A stretch of 64,000 bases of DNA from the NCBI GenBank assembly GCA_945862305.1, contig CAMAXF010000001.1:124001-188000 (forward strand), given 5' to 3'. The notes beneath the pieces are model-generated. The model saw only the letters and a list, made by a program, of their open reading frames with translations. It was not told the DNA's origin and made no database searches. The stretch is from Bordetella parapertussis (GTDB lineage Bacteria; Pseudomonadota; Gammaproteobacteria; Burkholderiales; Burkholderiaceae_A). Of this stretch, positions 50,425-59,658 are shown one piece after another. Position 1 is the first letter of the stretch, and each line of letters starts with the position of its first letter. The translations under genes were made by a program, and so were the position numbers.

Positions 50425-51231
50425 TCAGAGCTGGCGCTCCACGAAGAAAGAGAGGCCGCCTTCGATGCCCTGCACGGGGGGCAGGCCACGAATGCTGGTG
50501 GCGAGGTCTTTGAAGTTGCGCGCGCCCAGGCTGCCCGGCGCGTGGGCGAGGATGGGCTTGCTCTTGCGCAGGCCCGCCAGAATGAGTTCGTCGTTCTCGA
50601 TGCTGCCCAGGTAACCCAGTTGCAGCCCTAGGAAGCGGCTGGCCACATCGTTGATGCGGGCATGGAGCAGGGCGCCGGCGGCCTGGTCTTCGACCATGTT
50701 GGGCAGTAGGTAGATCTCGTCGGTCACGCCCTCTTGGGCGAGCACCTTGATGATGCCGTAGGCATCGGCAATGGAGGAGGGCTCATCCTTCACCACAATG
50801 AGTCGTCGGCCGACTGCGCGCATGAAGGTGATGACTTGCGAGGAAATGCCCGCGGCTGCATCCACAATCAGGGCGTCGATCTCGTCTTCGAGCTGACTGA
50901 AGGCCTGAACAATGGCGCCCGAGGCCACGGCATCCAGGCTTGCAAGCTCCGAGATGCCAGACCCGCCAGGAATCAAGCGCACGCCATGCGGTGTGCTCAC
51001 CATGACCTCGTGCAGGGTCTTCTCGCCCGTGAGCACGTGGCCGAAGTGAAAGGCGGCCTTCTGGCCCAGCGCAATCTGTGCATTGGCCAGGCCCATGTCG
51101 GCATCGAAGAGCACCACCTTGCGGCCTTCGGCAGCCATGGCAGTGGCCAGGTTCACGGCGATGGTCGTCTTGCCGACGCCCCCTTTGCCGCTGGCCACGC
51201 CGATGACGTCTGGTCTCTTTTGGGTGCTCAT
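50425..51231 (-). CDS. flhG: Flagellar number regulator FlhG (MinD-like ATPase)
   Basis: 268 residues from the ATG at 51231; a TTG at 51246 would add 5. The deviant Walker A GVASGKGGVGKTTIAVNLA and the switch segments DADMGLANAQIALG and VDAAAGISSQVITFM mark the MinD/ParA family. FlhG limits flagellar number, with FlhF, by acting on assembly and on the master activator. Its gene lies between flhF and fliA, the usual polar-flagellate order. Confidence 0.94.
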   Translation of the reverse strand: MSTQKRPDVIGVASGKGGVGKTTIAVNLATAMAAEGRKVVLFDADMGLANAQIALGQKAAFHFGHVLTGEKTLHEVMVSTPHGVRLIPGGSGISELASLDAVASGAIVQAFSQLEDEIDALIVDAAAGISSQVITFMRAVGRRLIVVKDEPSSIADAYGIIKVLAQEGVTDEIYLLPNMVEDQAAGALLHARINDVASRFLGLQLGYLGSIENDELILAGLRKSKPILAHAPGSLGARNFKDLATSIRGLPPVQGIEGGLSFFVERQL

Positions 51232-51246
51232 ATGGGTGACATTCAA

Positions 51247-52593
51247 TTAAAGAGAGGCTCGCCCGGCCTGCAACACGGTCTGCGCCGCCTGGGCCAGCTG
51301 GGCGGTGGCCTCGCCCATTCTATCGTTCTCCGCCTGTTTGGCCTGATGGGCCAGCTCCTTGGCGAGGTGGTCCACCGCCATGCGGGCCAAGGGCCCGGTG
51401 CCAAAGGCCTGTCGGCCGGTGCCATCCGCCTGGCCACCGGTGAATGGGTAGAGCGCCATGGGCCGTTGGCACAGGGCGGCAATGAGCCCCCAGCCGTGCA
51501 CGGCCTCGTCGACCTTGGTCACCATGAGGCTAGACCAAGCATGTTTCTTGAGCAGGCCTTCGACCTGATGGCTGGCCGCATCGAGCGGCAGGGCCAGGTG
51601 GAAGATGGCCTCCGGAATGAGTTCCTCGAGACGAGCTCGGTGGCGCGCCATCTCAATGCCCGGGGTGTCGATGATCACGCAGGCGCGGCCGCGCAATTCC
51701 TCCAGCAGCGGCAACAAGAGGCTGGTCTCCTGGGCGCGGAAGCAGTCCACCCCCAGCTTGGCGCAGCCCATTTGAATCTGTGCCCAGGCACCCAGGCGTG
51801 TGTCGCACCAGCTCAGCACGGCCACCTGGTCGGTGCCCAGCCCTTGGGCGGCCTCGGCGGCGAGTTTGGTGACGGTGGTGGTCTTGCCAGCCCCCGAGGG
51901 GCCCATCACCACATGAATGCCCGCCAGGGGGCCCTCATGCACGGCCGATCCCATGCTGCCCTTAAGCAGTTCCTCAATTTGGGAGAGCGCCATTTGGCTG
52001 TTGTTGGCGGACTGAATGTGGTCGGTGATGAGCATGCGCAGCCCAATGGGTGCGTGATCGGCCTGCAGGGCCTGGTCGAATTGGGCGGCCAGCCCACCGA
52101 GCATGGGGGCACCGAAGCCGCCCACCGACTGGCTCAGTCGAAGGTCGCGACGCAGGATGGCCATCTCTTGACGAACCAGGTCCACGATCTCTCGGGCCCG
52201 AATCTGGTCACGGCCCCGGTCGGCCTCTTGGCTCAGGCGCAGCGGAGCGGCCTCGATCTCCGCCCTCAGTTCGGGCTCGGCCCGTTCATCGGGCATGGTC
52301 GTGTCGATCTCTTGCAGCTCGCGTTGAAGGGCTTCACCAAAGTTAATTGGTGCAAAGCTGGGCTCGACCCGGGCTGCAACTGCGCGGTCTGCATCCATGG
52401 TGGCGGGCGCAGCCGTCTCGCGGTCGGCCAGGCGCATCGCGATGGGGTCGGCCTCCAAGTCCACGGCCACGATGACCTCGGTCTGTCCATTGACCTGCTC
52501 ATGCGAGATCACCAGTGCCTCTTTGCCATAGAGGGCCACCGCCTTTTCTGTGGCGGCGCGTAAGTCTCTGGCCAGGATGCGTCGGAGTTCCAT
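51247..52593 (-). CDS. flhF: Flagellar biosynthesis GTPase FlhF
   Basis: 448 residues from the ATG at 52593, which has AAGG 9 nt upstream; a GTG at 52602 overlapping the flhA stop (GTGA) is an alternative. The SRP-type G domain is at the C-terminal half: VVMGPSGAGKTTTVTKLAAEA, CDTRLGAWAQIQ, IIDTPGIEM and VTKVDEA. FlhF marks the pole for flagellar assembly. The N-terminal B domain (MELRRILARDLRAATEKAV) is followed by a variable linker. Confidence 0.94.
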   Translation of the reverse strand: MELRRILARDLRAATEKAVALYGKEALVISHEQVNGQTEVIVAVDLEADPIAMRLADRETAAPATMDADRAVAARVEPSFAPINFGEALQRELQEIDTTMPDERAEPELRAEIEAAPLRLSQEADRGRDQIRAREIVDLVRQEMAILRRDLRLSQSVGGFGAPMLGGLAAQFDQALQADHAPIGLRMLITDHIQSANNSQMALSQIEELLKGSMGSAVHEGPLAGIHVVMGPSGAGKTTTVTKLAAEAAQGLGTDQVAVLSWCDTRLGAWAQIQMGCAKLGVDCFRAQETSLLLPLLEELRGRACVIIDTPGIEMARHRARLEELIPEAIFHLALPLDAASHQVEGLLKKHAWSSLMVTKVDEAVHGWGLIAALCQRPMALYPFTGGQADGTGRQAFGTGPLARMAVDHLAKELAHQAKQAENDRMGEATAQLAQAAQTVLQAGRASL

Positions 52594-52598
52594 GGTGT

Positions 52599-54710
52599 TC
52601 ACCCTTCTTGTCTGGATGTGATTTCAACGGTTTCGATGACCTTGACGGACTGGTCATCTGGAATTTCGCTATAGGAGATGACGGCCAGGCCATCGGCGCG
52701 GTGTTTTGCCGCCTTCGAGAGCCAGGGGCGCAGCACGGGCGAGACCACGAGCACGGCGTTGTTGCCGCCGTCCTCCACCTTCTTGGTGCTCTCGCGCAGG
52801 GCGCGAAAGAGGCCCTCGGCCAGGCCGGGTTCCAGAATGATGTTGGCGGGGTCTCCGCGGTGCTGCTGAATGGTGTTGTGAAGCACCTGCTCGAGCGATG
52901 GGTCGAGGGTCATGACGGCCAGCGTGTCTTGACTGTCGAGCAGGGCCTGCACAATCATGCGGCCAAGCTTGGGCCGAACCAGGGTCGTGAGTTCGAGCGG
53001 GTCTTGGGTCTTGCTACAGGCCTCCGAGAGCGCCTCCACAATGGTGCGCATGTCGCGGATGGACACGCCCTCATCAAGAAGGTTCTGCAGCACCCGGGTC
53101 ACCACGCCCAAAGAGAGCTTGGCTGGCACGAGTTCCTCGACCAGTTTCGGGAAGCGGCCGGCGAGCTTGTCGAGCAGCTGTTGGGTTTCGTCATGGCTGA
53201 GCAGCTCAGCCGCCCCTTCACGCAGCACCTTGTTCAGGTGGGTGGCCATGGCCGTGGCGGCATCGACCACCGTATAGCCCAGGGTTCGGGCATGGTCGCG
53301 CTGGGCCGGGTCGATCCAGACGGCATCCAGGCCGAAGGCTGGGTCTTTGGTGGGAATGCCCTCGAGTGTTCCGTAGACCTGGCCGGGGCTAATGGCGAGC
53401 TCACGGCCCACCTTCACCTCGCCCTTGCCGCGGGCCACGCCATTGATCACTATCCGGTAGTGGTCGGGGTCGAGCGTGAGGGAATCCCGAATGCGAACCG
53501 GCTGCACGAGGTACCCCAGCTCGGCGGAGAGCTTCTTGCGCACACCTTTCACCCGGTTCATGAGCTGGCCGCCGGTTTCGGCATTCACCAAGGGAATCAG
53601 GCCATAGCCGATCTCAAGGCCGATCACATCGACGGTGTCGACGTCATCCCAGTCGAGTTCCTTGGGTGCATCGGCTGCGGCCTGGGCGGCAGCCTCCTCT
53701 GCGGTGGGCGGCGGCGGCTCTGAACGGTTGCGCATGACCACGAAGCCCACGCCTGTGGATGCAGCGGCCAGGGTCAGGAACATCATGCTGGGCATGCCGG
53801 GCACCATGCCCAGCGCGCCCAGAATGCCACCCGAAATGAAGAGGGCCGACGGATTTGCGAGCTGGCTCTTGGCCTGCTCGGTCATGTTCTCGGAGGTCGT
53901 GACGCGGGTCACCACGATGGCGGTGGCCAGCGACAAGAAGAGGGCAGGAATCTGTGCGACCAAGCCATCGCCGATGGTCAGCAGCACATAGGTCTCTCCG
54001 GCCTCCTTGAAGCTGAGGTCGTGCTGGGCCAGTCCCACCACCATGCCGCCCAGAATGTTCACGAACAGAATGATCAGGCCGGCAACGGCGTCGCCCTTTA
54101 CGAATTTGGACGCACCGTCCATGGAGCCAAAGAAATCAGCCTCTTGGGAGATCTCTTCGCGGCGCTTCTTGGCGGTGTCTTGGTCGATCACGCCGGCGTT
54201 CAAGTCGGCATCAATCGCCATCTGTTTGCCGGGCATGGCGTCCAAGGTGAATCGGGCGGTGACCTCAGAGACGCGTCCTGCGCCCTTGGTGATCACCGCG
54301 AAGTTGATGAGGACGAGGATGCCGAAGACCACGATACCCACCAGGTAATTGCCGGCGATCACGAACTCGCCAAAGGCCTGAATGACCTTGCCCGCGGCAT
54401 CGGGGCCGGTGTGGCCCTCGACCAGCACCACCCGCGTCGAGGCCACATTCAGGGCCAGGCGCAGCATGGTGGTCAGCAAAATGACAGCCGGAAAGGAGGA
54501 GAAGTCGAGCGGCCGTTGCACCCCGATGGCCACCATGATGATGATCAGGCCCACCAGAATGTTGAAGGTGAAGAGCAGGTCCAGCAGCAGCGGCGGCAGG
54601 GGCAGCACCAGCATGGCCATGATGAGCAGCACCAGGGCCGGAATCCCCAGTCCACTGAACTCAAACTTCATTGCGCTCTGTCGTAAGCTCGACAAACTCA
54701 GGCTTGCCAT
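52599..54710 (-). CDS. flhA: Flagellar export apparatus protein FlhA
   Basis: 703 residues. About eight membrane helices fill the first half, with the FHIPEP motif segment RFTLDAMPGKQMAIDADLNAG; the second half is the cytoplasmic docking domain for chaperone-substrate complexes. It forms the nonameric gate of the type III exporter. The first ATG (54710) is used; an internal ATG at 54671 (MKFEFSGLG) is an alternative. It is transcribed from a sigma-54 type promoter about 75-91 bp upstream. Confidence 0.96.
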   Translation of the reverse strand: MASLSLSSLRQSAMKFEFSGLGIPALVLLIMAMLVLPLPPLLLDLLFTFNILVGLIIIMVAIGVQRPLDFSSFPAVILLTTMLRLALNVASTRVVLVEGHTGPDAAGKVIQAFGEFVIAGNYLVGIVVFGILVLINFAVITKGAGRVSEVTARFTLDAMPGKQMAIDADLNAGVIDQDTAKKRREEISQEADFFGSMDGASKFVKGDAVAGLIILFVNILGGMVVGLAQHDLSFKEAGETYVLLTIGDGLVAQIPALFLSLATAIVVTRVTTSENMTEQAKSQLANPSALFISGGILGALGMVPGMPSMMFLTLAAASTGVGFVVMRNRSEPPPPTAEEAAAQAAADAPKELDWDDVDTVDVIGLEIGYGLIPLVNAETGGQLMNRVKGVRKKLSAELGYLVQPVRIRDSLTLDPDHYRIVINGVARGKGEVKVGRELAISPGQVYGTLEGIPTKDPAFGLDAVWIDPAQRDHARTLGYTVVDAATAMATHLNKVLREGAAELLSHDETQQLLDKLAGRFPKLVEELVPAKLSLGVVTRVLQNLLDEGVSIRDMRTIVEALSEACSKTQDPLELTTLVRPKLGRMIVQALLDSQDTLAVMTLDPSLEQVLHNTIQQHRGDPANIILEPGLAEGLFRALRESTKKVEDGGNNAVLVVSPVLRPWLSKAAKHRADGLAVISYSEIPDDQSVKVIETVEITSRQEG

Positions 54711-54784
54711 TCGCGGGTCTCTATGCTTTTCTCAAGTAAATCAATCGGTTGCTAAAAATCGTTCTGGGTCTCCCCGACCTCTAT

Positions 54785-54801
54785 AAGCAACCGTTGTGCC
54801 A
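54785..54801 (-). promoter_or_regulatory. Sigma-54 promoter for flhA operon
   Basis: On the minus strand TGGCAC-AACGG-TTGCTT matches the sigma-54 consensus (TGGCAC-N5-TTGCW) completely, with GG and GC separated by 10 nt. It points to flhA, whose ATG is about 75 nt further. A bacterial enhancer-binding activator such as FleQ/FlrA would be required. Confidence 0.85.
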
Positions 54802-54804
54802 CGC

Positions 54805-54823
54805 GGCGGGGGCGGGGCGGGGG
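54805..54823 (+). other. G-rich tract between the two flagellar sigma-54 promoters
   Basis: Runs of 2, 5, 4 and 5 G separated by single C bases lie between the divergent -24/-12 elements. Such a run could form a G-quadruplex (with a further GGG 14 nt on as a possible fourth three-tier run) or be part of an activator site. This is sequence appearance only. The whole divergent region (54711-54917) has no gene that I can support. Confidence 0.5.
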
Positions 54824-54861
54824 TCGTCGGCCGTGGCGGGCTGCCATCGGCTGGGCGGCAA

Positions 54862-54878
54862 CGGTCCGAAGCTTGCTT
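54862..54878 (+). promoter_or_regulatory. Sigma-54 promoter for fliK-flhB operon
   Basis: CGGTCC-GAAGC-TTGCTT has the invariant GG and GC 10 nt apart and a perfect TTGCTT at -12; the -24 half departs from TGGCAC in two or three places. Both this site and the opposite one continue TTGCTTAT. It points to fliK, whose ATG is 40 nt downstream. Confidence 0.7.
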
Positions 54879-54917
54879 ATTAGACGGCACCGGAAACCCT
54901 TGACCGCGACGCCCACC

Positions 54918-56441
54918 ATGAATGCATCTCTGGACACCCTCTTTCAAGCACCTGTATTGCCCGATCCCGTGGAGTCTCCGAGCACGTCCCGTGCCGATTC
55001 CCGGGCGAGCACCGCCAGGGACGGGCCCGACTTCCGAGACACCTTTTCAGCCGTCCACCAGCAGCAGCGGGCGGCTCTGGACGACCGGCGGGAGCGGTCG
55101 GAGATTGCCGATGCACGGCGAAAACAAGATGATGGTGAGCGCCCGCTTCAACAAAGCCGCGAGGGCGCAAGGAATGACGACGAAGACGCGGGAGACCTCA
55201 AGGCCCAGCGCACCAAGGCATTGACGGCCCGGGGCGCCTTGCGCGAAATCCCCCTGGGACGCGCCGGCACCTTGTTGGTGGCGGGTGACCCCCCCACCGA
55301 TGCCGACCTGCTGGACTTCGCCAAGGCGGCGGGGCTTCCGGAGACGGCTGTCGCAGCCTTGCTTTTGGGGGCCGATGGTGCGGAGGGTGCCAAGGGAGCC
55401 GAACAGGCGGAGCTCGTCGGCATTCCAGGCGCGCAGGCCGAGTGGGCGGCGCTGGGGCTGTTGGCCGGCGGCCCAGGTGGTGCACCGGGTGCGTCTCCGA
55501 CCGTTGGTTTGTGGGTGCCCACAACGCTCTCGGCGCCCCCAGCCGCTGCTGCGACCGGCCTCGAGGCTGCCATGCGTGCGGCGCTCTCGGGTGCTGGGGT
55601 GGATGCCAATGGGGTTGCAGCAGCAGCCGAAGGGGCCGAGGGCACAGAGGCCACCACCGACCTGGGCGCCTTTGTGGCCCATCGCATTCGGGTGCCGGTG
55701 CTCGACCCACAGGCCGCGGCGGTCTGGTCTCAGCGGGCGGAGCAGTCCATGGCGGGCGAGGGCATTCGGCTCGACCCCCTGGTGCTGCGCTCGGTGGTCT
55801 TTGAAAAAATGGCCGAGGCGGCTGCACCCATGCCCACGGCGGCCGATCGGTTGGCCAGCCTTCAGGCGGCCGACCTGGGCGCGAGCCTGCCCCTGGATGG
55901 TCCGGATGCCGATGTGGATCGAATCGCGGGTGACCTGACCGCGGGCGGCTCATCCCGACCGGGTGGTGGTGCACTGGGCTCGGGCACAGGCGAGGGCGGT
56001 CAGGGCCGCCAGGCCAACCAACAACTGGCCCAGCGCTTTGGTGAACTGATGAACCAGCGCCTGGTGCAACAGATCGCCCAAGGCAACTGGAAGGTGAACA
56101 TGGATGTTCACCCACGGGCGCTTGGTGAAATTCAAATTGAACTGCAGTGGAAGGGCGGCGAGCTGGAGGCCTCCTTCCGGGCGAGCCAATTGGCCACCCG
56201 GGACCTCCTGCAAGAGGCCCTGCCCAGGCTGCGTGAGACACTGGAGCGCGCTGGCACAGACGTTGCTTCACTGACGGTGGGTGACTCATCCCGTCAAAAA
56301 AATGGCGATCAGACGGGTCACAATCGGAATCGCAACGAGCAGTCAGCGGTCCAACCAGGTGATGCTCAGCCTGTGGCAGTGGTCGAGGGGTTGATTTCTC
56401 GGCCGCAGTCCTCAGATGGTCGTTTGGATGTCCTGGTGTGA
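54918..56441 (+). CDS. fliK: Flagellar hook-length control protein FliK
   Basis: 507 residues from the ATG at 54918; an earlier TTG at 54873 lies inside the promoter and was rejected. Most of the protein is Ala/Gly-rich and disordered. The C-terminal domain (about 365-460) holds the FliK signature: MDVHPRALGEIQIELQWKGG followed by LEASFRASQLATRDLLQEALPRLRETL, including the LG..I.V.L type pattern. FliK measures hook length and switches export specificity through FlhB. Confidence 0.9.
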   Translation: MNASLDTLFQAPVLPDPVESPSTSRADSRASTARDGPDFRDTFSAVHQQQRAALDDRRERSEIADARRKQDDGERPLQQSREGARNDDEDAGDLKAQRTKALTARGALREIPLGRAGTLLVAGDPPTDADLLDFAKAAGLPETAVAALLLGADGAEGAKGAEQAELVGIPGAQAEWAALGLLAGGPGGAPGASPTVGLWVPTTLSAPPAAAATGLEAAMRAALSGAGVDANGVAAAAEGAEGTEATTDLGAFVAHRIRVPVLDPQAAAVWSQRAEQSMAGEGIRLDPLVLRSVVFEKMAEAAAPMPTAADRLASLQAADLGASLPLDGPDADVDRIAGDLTAGGSSRPGGGALGSGTGEGGQGRQANQQLAQRFGELMNQRLVQQIAQGNWKVNMDVHPRALGEIQIELQWKGGELEASFRASQLATRDLLQEALPRLRETLERAGTDVASLTVGDSSRQKNGDQTGHNRNRNEQSAVQPGDAQPVAVVEGLISRPQSSDGRLDVLV

Positions 56442-56477
56442 GGACGCAGTGATGGATTAACCAAGAAGGAAACGAAG

Positions 56478-57125
56478 ATGGCGGACGAACAAGAGCAACA
56501 AGAAGGCGGCAAGAAGAAATCGCCCCTGAAATTGATCCTACTGATCGTGGGTCTTCTGGTGCTGCTCGCAGTCACCGTGGTGGCCACCCTGGCCGTGACC
56601 GGCTTCTTTAGCCAGCCCGACCCCAATTCTGTGGAAGAACTCCTGAAGAAGGCCGAGGCCGACAAGGCTGCAGAAGAGGCCAAGGCTGCTGAAGGCGAGG
56701 GCGATGGCGCTCCCAAGCTCGGCCCCGACGGCAAGCCCCTTCCCAACACCAAAGAAACCCCCGAGGGTCCGGACAAGGTCACCAAGAACGCGGCCGACGT
56801 GAAGAAGTTTGAGTCGCGCTACAAAGAGATGGGCCGCCCCCTCCTGGCCAACGTGACGGGATCGCGTAAGGTCATGCAGGTTACGGTGGCCATCATGACC
56901 CACTACGACGACAACGTGCTCCAGAACATGGAGAAGCACGACTTCGCCCTTCGCAATGCCGCGCTGGATGTCATGCGTCAGGTGACCGAGGCCGAGATCG
57001 ACAAGCCCACCTTCCGGATTGAACTCGCCGAGAAGATCCGCCTGGCCATGAACGCCGTGCTCGAGAAATACGAGGACTTCGGCGGCATTGAGCAGGTGCT
57101 CTTCACCGAGTTCGTCGTTCAGTAA
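56478..57125 (+). CDS. fliL: Flagellar basal-body-associated protein FliL
   Basis: 215 residues. A basic cytoplasmic start, one membrane helix (LILLIVGLLVLLAVTVVATLAV, about 19-40), a Glu/Ala/Lys linker, and a periplasmic stomatin-like domain (RPLLANVTGSRKVMQVTVAIM to the end FTEFVVQ). FliL rings help keep stators engaged. A Shine-Dalgarno AAGGAAACG stands before the ATG. It is longer than E. coli FliL (154) because of the linker. Confidence 0.93.
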   Translation: MADEQEQQEGGKKKSPLKLILLIVGLLVLLAVTVVATLAVTGFFSQPDPNSVEELLKKAEADKAAEEAKAAEGEGDGAPKLGPDGKPLPNTKETPEGPDKVTKNAADVKKFESRYKEMGRPLLANVTGSRKVMQVTVAIMTHYDDNVLQNMEKHDFALRNAALDVMRQVTEAEIDKPTFRIELAEKIRLAMNAVLEKYEDFGGIEQVLFTEFVVQ

Positions 57126-57140
57126 CCAGGGGCACACAAC

Positions 57141-58151
57141 ATGGCCGCCAATCCCAGCCTGCTCAGCGAAGAAGAACTCGCAGCCCTTCAAGAGGGGCTG
57201 GCCGATGGTTCGATTCCCGCGGAGACTGGATTCAACAACAAGGTGAGGGTACGCAAGCACGACCTCGCCAGCGAAGACAGCTCCCTGGGCATCAACGTGG
57301 GCGCCATTGAGATGATCAATGAGCGGTTCCTGCGGCTCTTTCGCCTGGGCCTGGTGGAGGTGCTGCGGTCTACACCGAAGATCACTCCCATGAAGGCCGA
57401 GATCGTTCGCTACGGCGACTATCTCAAGTCACTCAAGGCGCCCCTGTCGGTCAACATGATTCGGATCAACCCACTGCGCGGCAACTCGCTCGTGGTGATT
57501 GAGCCCAACATGATCTTCGCCTCGCTTGATGTCTTCTTCGGTGGCCTGGGCAACGGCCGCAGCCGTGGCCCCCTGCCGCCCACTCGGCTCTTCACCCCCA
57601 CCGAGACCCGCGTAATTGGCATCGTGCTCGATGTCTTCTTTCGCAGCCTCAAGGATGCCTGGGGCCCGCTGCTCAAACTCGATGTGGAGATGATCACCTC
57701 CGAGATCAACCCTCAGTTCGCACAGATTGCCGACGAGAACGACCTGGTCATTCTTAGCCGCTTCGAGGTGGACAACCCCGATGTGGAATCCTTCATCGAC
57801 CTCGTCTACCCCTATGCCTCGCTCAAGCCCATGCGCGATGTGCTGCGCAGCCGGGTGCAGACCAGTGAGGGCAACGAGAGCACCGAGCGCAATTGGCGTG
57901 AGGCCCTCCGTGAGGCCACCTTCGAAGCGCCCCTCGAGCTCGAGACGCTGCTGGGTCACATCCCCACCAATCTGCACACCCTTCGCAATCTCAAGGTGGG
58001 TGACCTGCTGTACTTCAAGAAGCCCGATGCGGCCCAGGTTCGCATTGCCAACATCGCCTCCTATGACGCCGATGTCGGCGTGCAGGACAACCAGATGGCC
58101 ATTCAGATTCGCAGTTCCTACGACGTGACCGGTAAGACCAGACAGGACTAA
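57141..58151 (+). CDS. fliM: Flagellar motor switch protein FliM
   Basis: 336 residues. The short N-terminal CheY-binding segment (LLSEEELAALQEGL) is followed by the middle CheC-like domain (FRLGLVEVLRSTPKIT, VFFGGLGNGRSRG, RVIGIVLDVFFRSL) and the C-terminal SpoA domain that pairs with FliN. It forms the C-ring and controls rotation direction. It follows fliL by 15 nt. Confidence 0.96.
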   Translation: MAANPSLLSEEELAALQEGLADGSIPAETGFNNKVRVRKHDLASEDSSLGINVGAIEMINERFLRLFRLGLVEVLRSTPKITPMKAEIVRYGDYLKSLKAPLSVNMIRINPLRGNSLVVIEPNMIFASLDVFFGGLGNGRSRGPLPPTRLFTPTETRVIGIVLDVFFRSLKDAWGPLLKLDVEMITSEINPQFAQIADENDLVILSRFEVDNPDVESFIDLVYPYASLKPMRDVLRSRVQTSEGNESTERNWREALREATFEAPLELETLLGHIPTNLHTLRNLKVGDLLYFKKPDAAQVRIANIASYDADVGVQDNQMAIQIRSSYDVTGKTRQD

Positions 58152-58154
58152 GCC

Positions 58155-58484
58155 ATGGAAAACCCAGCAGACCAACAAAACGAAACCGATGTCTTGGCCG
58201 ACATGGATGTCTCGGGCAAGGGGGGGCAGATCGACCCCGAAGTCCTGCAGAACATTCCGGTCACCATCTCCATTGAAGTGGGCCGCGCCTCTCTGAAAAT
58301 TAGAGACCTGCTTCGCCTGGCCCAAGGCAGCGTGGTCGAACTCGATCGCCTGGCCGGTGAGCCTCTGGACCTCTTGGTCAACCAGACCGTGGTGGCCCAG
58401 GGTGAGATCGTGCTCGTCAATGACCGCTACGGCATTCGCCTCACCCGCGTGGTGCCGGCGGCCGAGCGGCTTAAGCAAGTCTAA
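58155..58484 (+). CDS. fliN: Flagellar motor switch protein FliN
   Basis: 109 residues, with a short N-terminal lead and a SpoA domain (about 35-105): [39 protein letters not shown] and [17 protein letters not shown]. It completes the C-ring with FliM and FliG. Starts 3 nt after fliM. Confidence 0.97.
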   Translation: MENPADQQNETDVLADMDVSGKGGQIDPEVLQNIPVTISIEVGRASLKIRDLLRLAQGSVVELDRLAGEPLDLLVNQTVVAQGEIVLVNDRYGIRLTRVVPAAERLKQV

Positions 58485-58495
58485 GAGGCCCTCCG

Positions 58496-58882
58496 ATGAC
58501 CAACGGGCTCGCCAACAGCATGGACTGGCTCTCCATGGCGAGCAGTTTTCTGCTGGTCATTGGGCTGCTGGCCGTGGTGCTCTATTTGCTGCGTCGGTTT
58601 CAGCCCGGCGCCCTGGGCAGCGGCCGACAAATTCAGCTCATCGAGTCTCTGGCCACCGGCTCACGCCAGCGCGTGGTGCTGGTTCGAGTGCGCGACAAAG
58701 ACCTGCTGCTGGGCGTATCGATGCAACAGATCAACACCCTGGCGGAGTGGCCCGCAGGCCAGGGCGAAGCCCGGCCCTCGCTGAGCCCCGTGTCATCTTC
58801 CAGCGCGCCTGTGACCCAAGGCCTTCCAAAGGCCGTCGTGCCGGCGGCAGAGGCCTTGGCCAAGTTCCTCCGAAAAAAATGA
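58496..58882 (+). CDS. fliO: Flagellar biosynthesis protein FliO
   Basis: 128 residues. One membrane helix ([20 protein letters not shown], about 16-35), then a small basic cytoplasmic domain with [20 protein letters not shown] and [16 protein letters not shown], the FliO pattern. It helps assemble FliP. It overlaps fliP by ATGA. Confidence 0.92.
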   Translation: MTNGLANSMDWLSMASSFLLVIGLLAVVLYLLRRFQPGALGSGRQIQLIESLATGSRQRVVLVRVRDKDLLLGVSMQQINTLAEWPAGQGEARPSLSPVSSSSAPVTQGLPKAVVPAAEALAKFLRKK

Positions 58883-59631
58883 AGCCCCGTCACCTCTCGC
58901 CAGTCGTGTTGGTGCTGCTGGCTGGCGCCGCCTGCCTGCCCGTAGTGGCGCAAGCTCAAGGGCTGCCCGCAGTGAACATTCAGGGCTCGCAATACAGCCT
59001 GACCCTCGAACTCCTCGGCCTGATCACAGCCCTCACGCTGCTGCCCTCGATGCTGCTCATGATGACCTCCTTCGTGCGGATCATCATCGTGATGTCGCTC
59101 CTTCGGCAGGCGCTGGGCACCGCACAGACCCCGCCCAATCAGGTGCTTGTGGGTCTTTCTTTGTTTCTCACGCTCTTCATCATGGCGCCCATCTTTGGAC
59201 AGGTCTATGACAACGCCCTGCTACCGTACTTCGACCGCCAGATCTCGTTCCCCCAGGCACTCGCCAATGCAGAAGCCCCCATTCGGGCCTTCATGCTCGC
59301 CCAGACCCGCGAGGCCGACATTGCCGCATTTGCCGAGATCTCTCGGGCCCCCTTGCTCGATGGCCCAGAGTCAGTGCCCTTTACCACCCTTGTACCCGCC
59401 TTCATCACCTCGGAATTGAAGAGCGCCTTCACGATTGGCTTTCTGATCTACATCCCCTTTGTGGTGATCGACCTCATCGTGGCCAGCGTGCTCATGTCCA
59501 TGGGCATGATGATGCTCTCGCCCATGATGATCTCGATGCCCTTCAAGCTCATGCTCTTCGTGCTCGTCGATGGCTGGACCCTCATCGTGGGGTCGTTGGC
59601 CGCCAGCTTCGTGACCCCCACCGTTCCCTAA
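58879..59631 (+). CDS. fliP: Flagellar export protein FliP
   Basis: 250 residues. A cleavable signal peptide (to about AQA, residue 26), then four helices. Signature sequences are [27 protein letters not shown] (read in two parts), [19 protein letters not shown] and [20 protein letters not shown], followed by [11 protein letters not shown]. It forms the export channel with FliQ and FliR. The ATG at 58879 overlaps the fliO stop. Confidence 0.96.
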   Translation: MKPRHLSPVVLVLLAGAACLPVVAQAQGLPAVNIQGSQYSLTLELLGLITALTLLPSMLLMMTSFVRIIIVMSLLRQALGTAQTPPNQVLVGLSLFLTLFIMAPIFGQVYDNALLPYFDRQISFPQALANAEAPIRAFMLAQTREADIAAFAEISRAPLLDGPESVPFTTLVPAFITSELKSAFTIGFLIYIPFVVIDLIVASVLMSMGMMMLSPMMISMPFKLMLFVLVDGWTLIVGSLAASFVTPTVP

Positions 59632-59658
59632 CCAAGTGCACCTTTAGAAAGCCATTCC

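Noticed and set aside
50734..52563. A 609-codon plus-strand open frame opposite flhG and flhF
   Set aside because: It spans two certain genes on the other strand, crosses their boundary, and its Gly/His/Leu-rich translation is typical of an antisense shadow.
54873..54917. TTG start giving FliK 15 more residues
   Set aside because: The TTG is part of the -12 element of the sigma-54 promoter, so it would be upstream of the transcript.
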